Shown one piece after another: positions 5,094 to 5,296 of a DNA stretch of 5,296 nt. The translations under genes were made by a program, and so were the position numbers. Under the pieces are notes generated by a model. The model was given only the letters and a program-made list of their open reading frames with translations, was not told the origin of the DNA and made no database searches. The stretch is taken from NCBI GenBank assembly GCA_019694835.1, contig JAIBBE010000255.1, forward strand, positions 1 through 5,296. Reading direction: 5' to 3'. Positions within the stretch are counted from its first letter, which is position 1. Each line of letters starts with the position of its first letter. Origin of the DNA: Fimbriimonadaceae bacterium. Lineage in GTDB: Bacteria > Armatimonadota > Fimbriimonadia > Fimbriimonadales > Fimbriimonadaceae.

Positions 5094-5296
5094 TTAGGCC
5101 GCCTGCAACTCCAAAGTCGCGGCAGAAGACGAGGAGCCGCTCCAGAGAACGACGGAGTTGCTGGCGATGCTCGTGTTGCTGCCGCGCTGGGCGGTGATGC
5201 GGAACTCGATATAGCTGCCAGGGGTCCAGGTCGTTAGGAACTTCGCTTTCGTGGTGGAACCGAAAAGTGCCCAGGTGCCGGAGGCGCTGGTGCGAT
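5094..5296 (-). CDS. C-terminal end of a surface/exported protein with fibronectin-III-like strand pattern (partial)
   Basis: An open frame enters from the right window edge and ends at TAA (5094-5096), giving 66 visible residues. The segment TPGSYIEFRITAQRGSNTSIASNSVVLW resembles the last strands of a fibronectin type III domain (Y-x-F-R-hydrophobic-x-A ... S-hydrophobic-hydrophobic). It is followed by a Ser/Ala-rich tail ending in LELQAA. The Ser/Thr-rich composition fits an extracellular protein, but the N-terminal part is outside the window and no signal or enzymatic domain can be seen. The fragment runs directly up to the composite inverted repeat. The coding call is good; the fold is tentative. 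Confidence 0.6.
   Translation of the reverse strand, partial: RTSASGTWALFGSTTKAKFLTTWTPGSYIEFRITAQRGSNTSIASNSVVLWSGSSSSAATLELQAA

Overview
The window looks like chromosomal DNA from a moderately GC-rich bacterium, most plausibly an Armatimonadota (Fimbriimonadia-like) genome. The main clue is the pseudopilin at 729-1598. Its N-terminus runs GFTLIELLVVIAIIAILAA followed by ILFPVFAQAK, and it ends with a DGHVK motif, a style very common in that phylum and related to the DUF1559 proteins of Planctomycetes. This placement is inference from sequence style, not a database match.

Layout from left to right. (1) 21-1598, minus strand, is a compact three-gene operon: a type II pseudopilin-like protein, a tiny 58-residue lipoprotein with a TTG start that overlaps the pilin stop, and a 179-residue probably exported protein resembling Cys-Gln thioester domains. 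A good sigma70-type promoter (TTGGCG-N17-CATAAT) and a 15-nt perfect palindrome sit just upstream. (2) 1684-2865, plus strand, is a divergent M24-family (Xaa-Pro aminopeptidase-like) metallopeptidase with all five metal ligands. (3) 2866-3009 is a convergent intergenic stretch with a weak terminator and a pair of REP-like hairpins. (4) 3010-3525, minus, is a DinB-superfamily protein with its three-histidine site. (5) 3526-3752 is intergenic and dominated by a 99-nt nested inverted repeat with perfect 23-nt core arms. (6) 3753-4874, minus, is a complete threonine synthase with an N-terminal zinc ribbon. (7) 4875-5093 is intergenic and holds a second large composite inverted repeat of about 161 nt. 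(8) 5094-5296, minus, is the C-terminal end of a cell-surface-type protein with a fibronectin-III-like strand pattern, cut by the window edge.

The metabolic and housekeeping genes (M24 peptidase, DinB protein, threonine synthase) are monocistronic and unrelated to one another. The least explained content is the exported operon at the left and the two large palindromic elements, which look like dispersed, MITE- or REP-like repeats. No CRISPR array, tRNA, rRNA, transposase or phage gene is visible.
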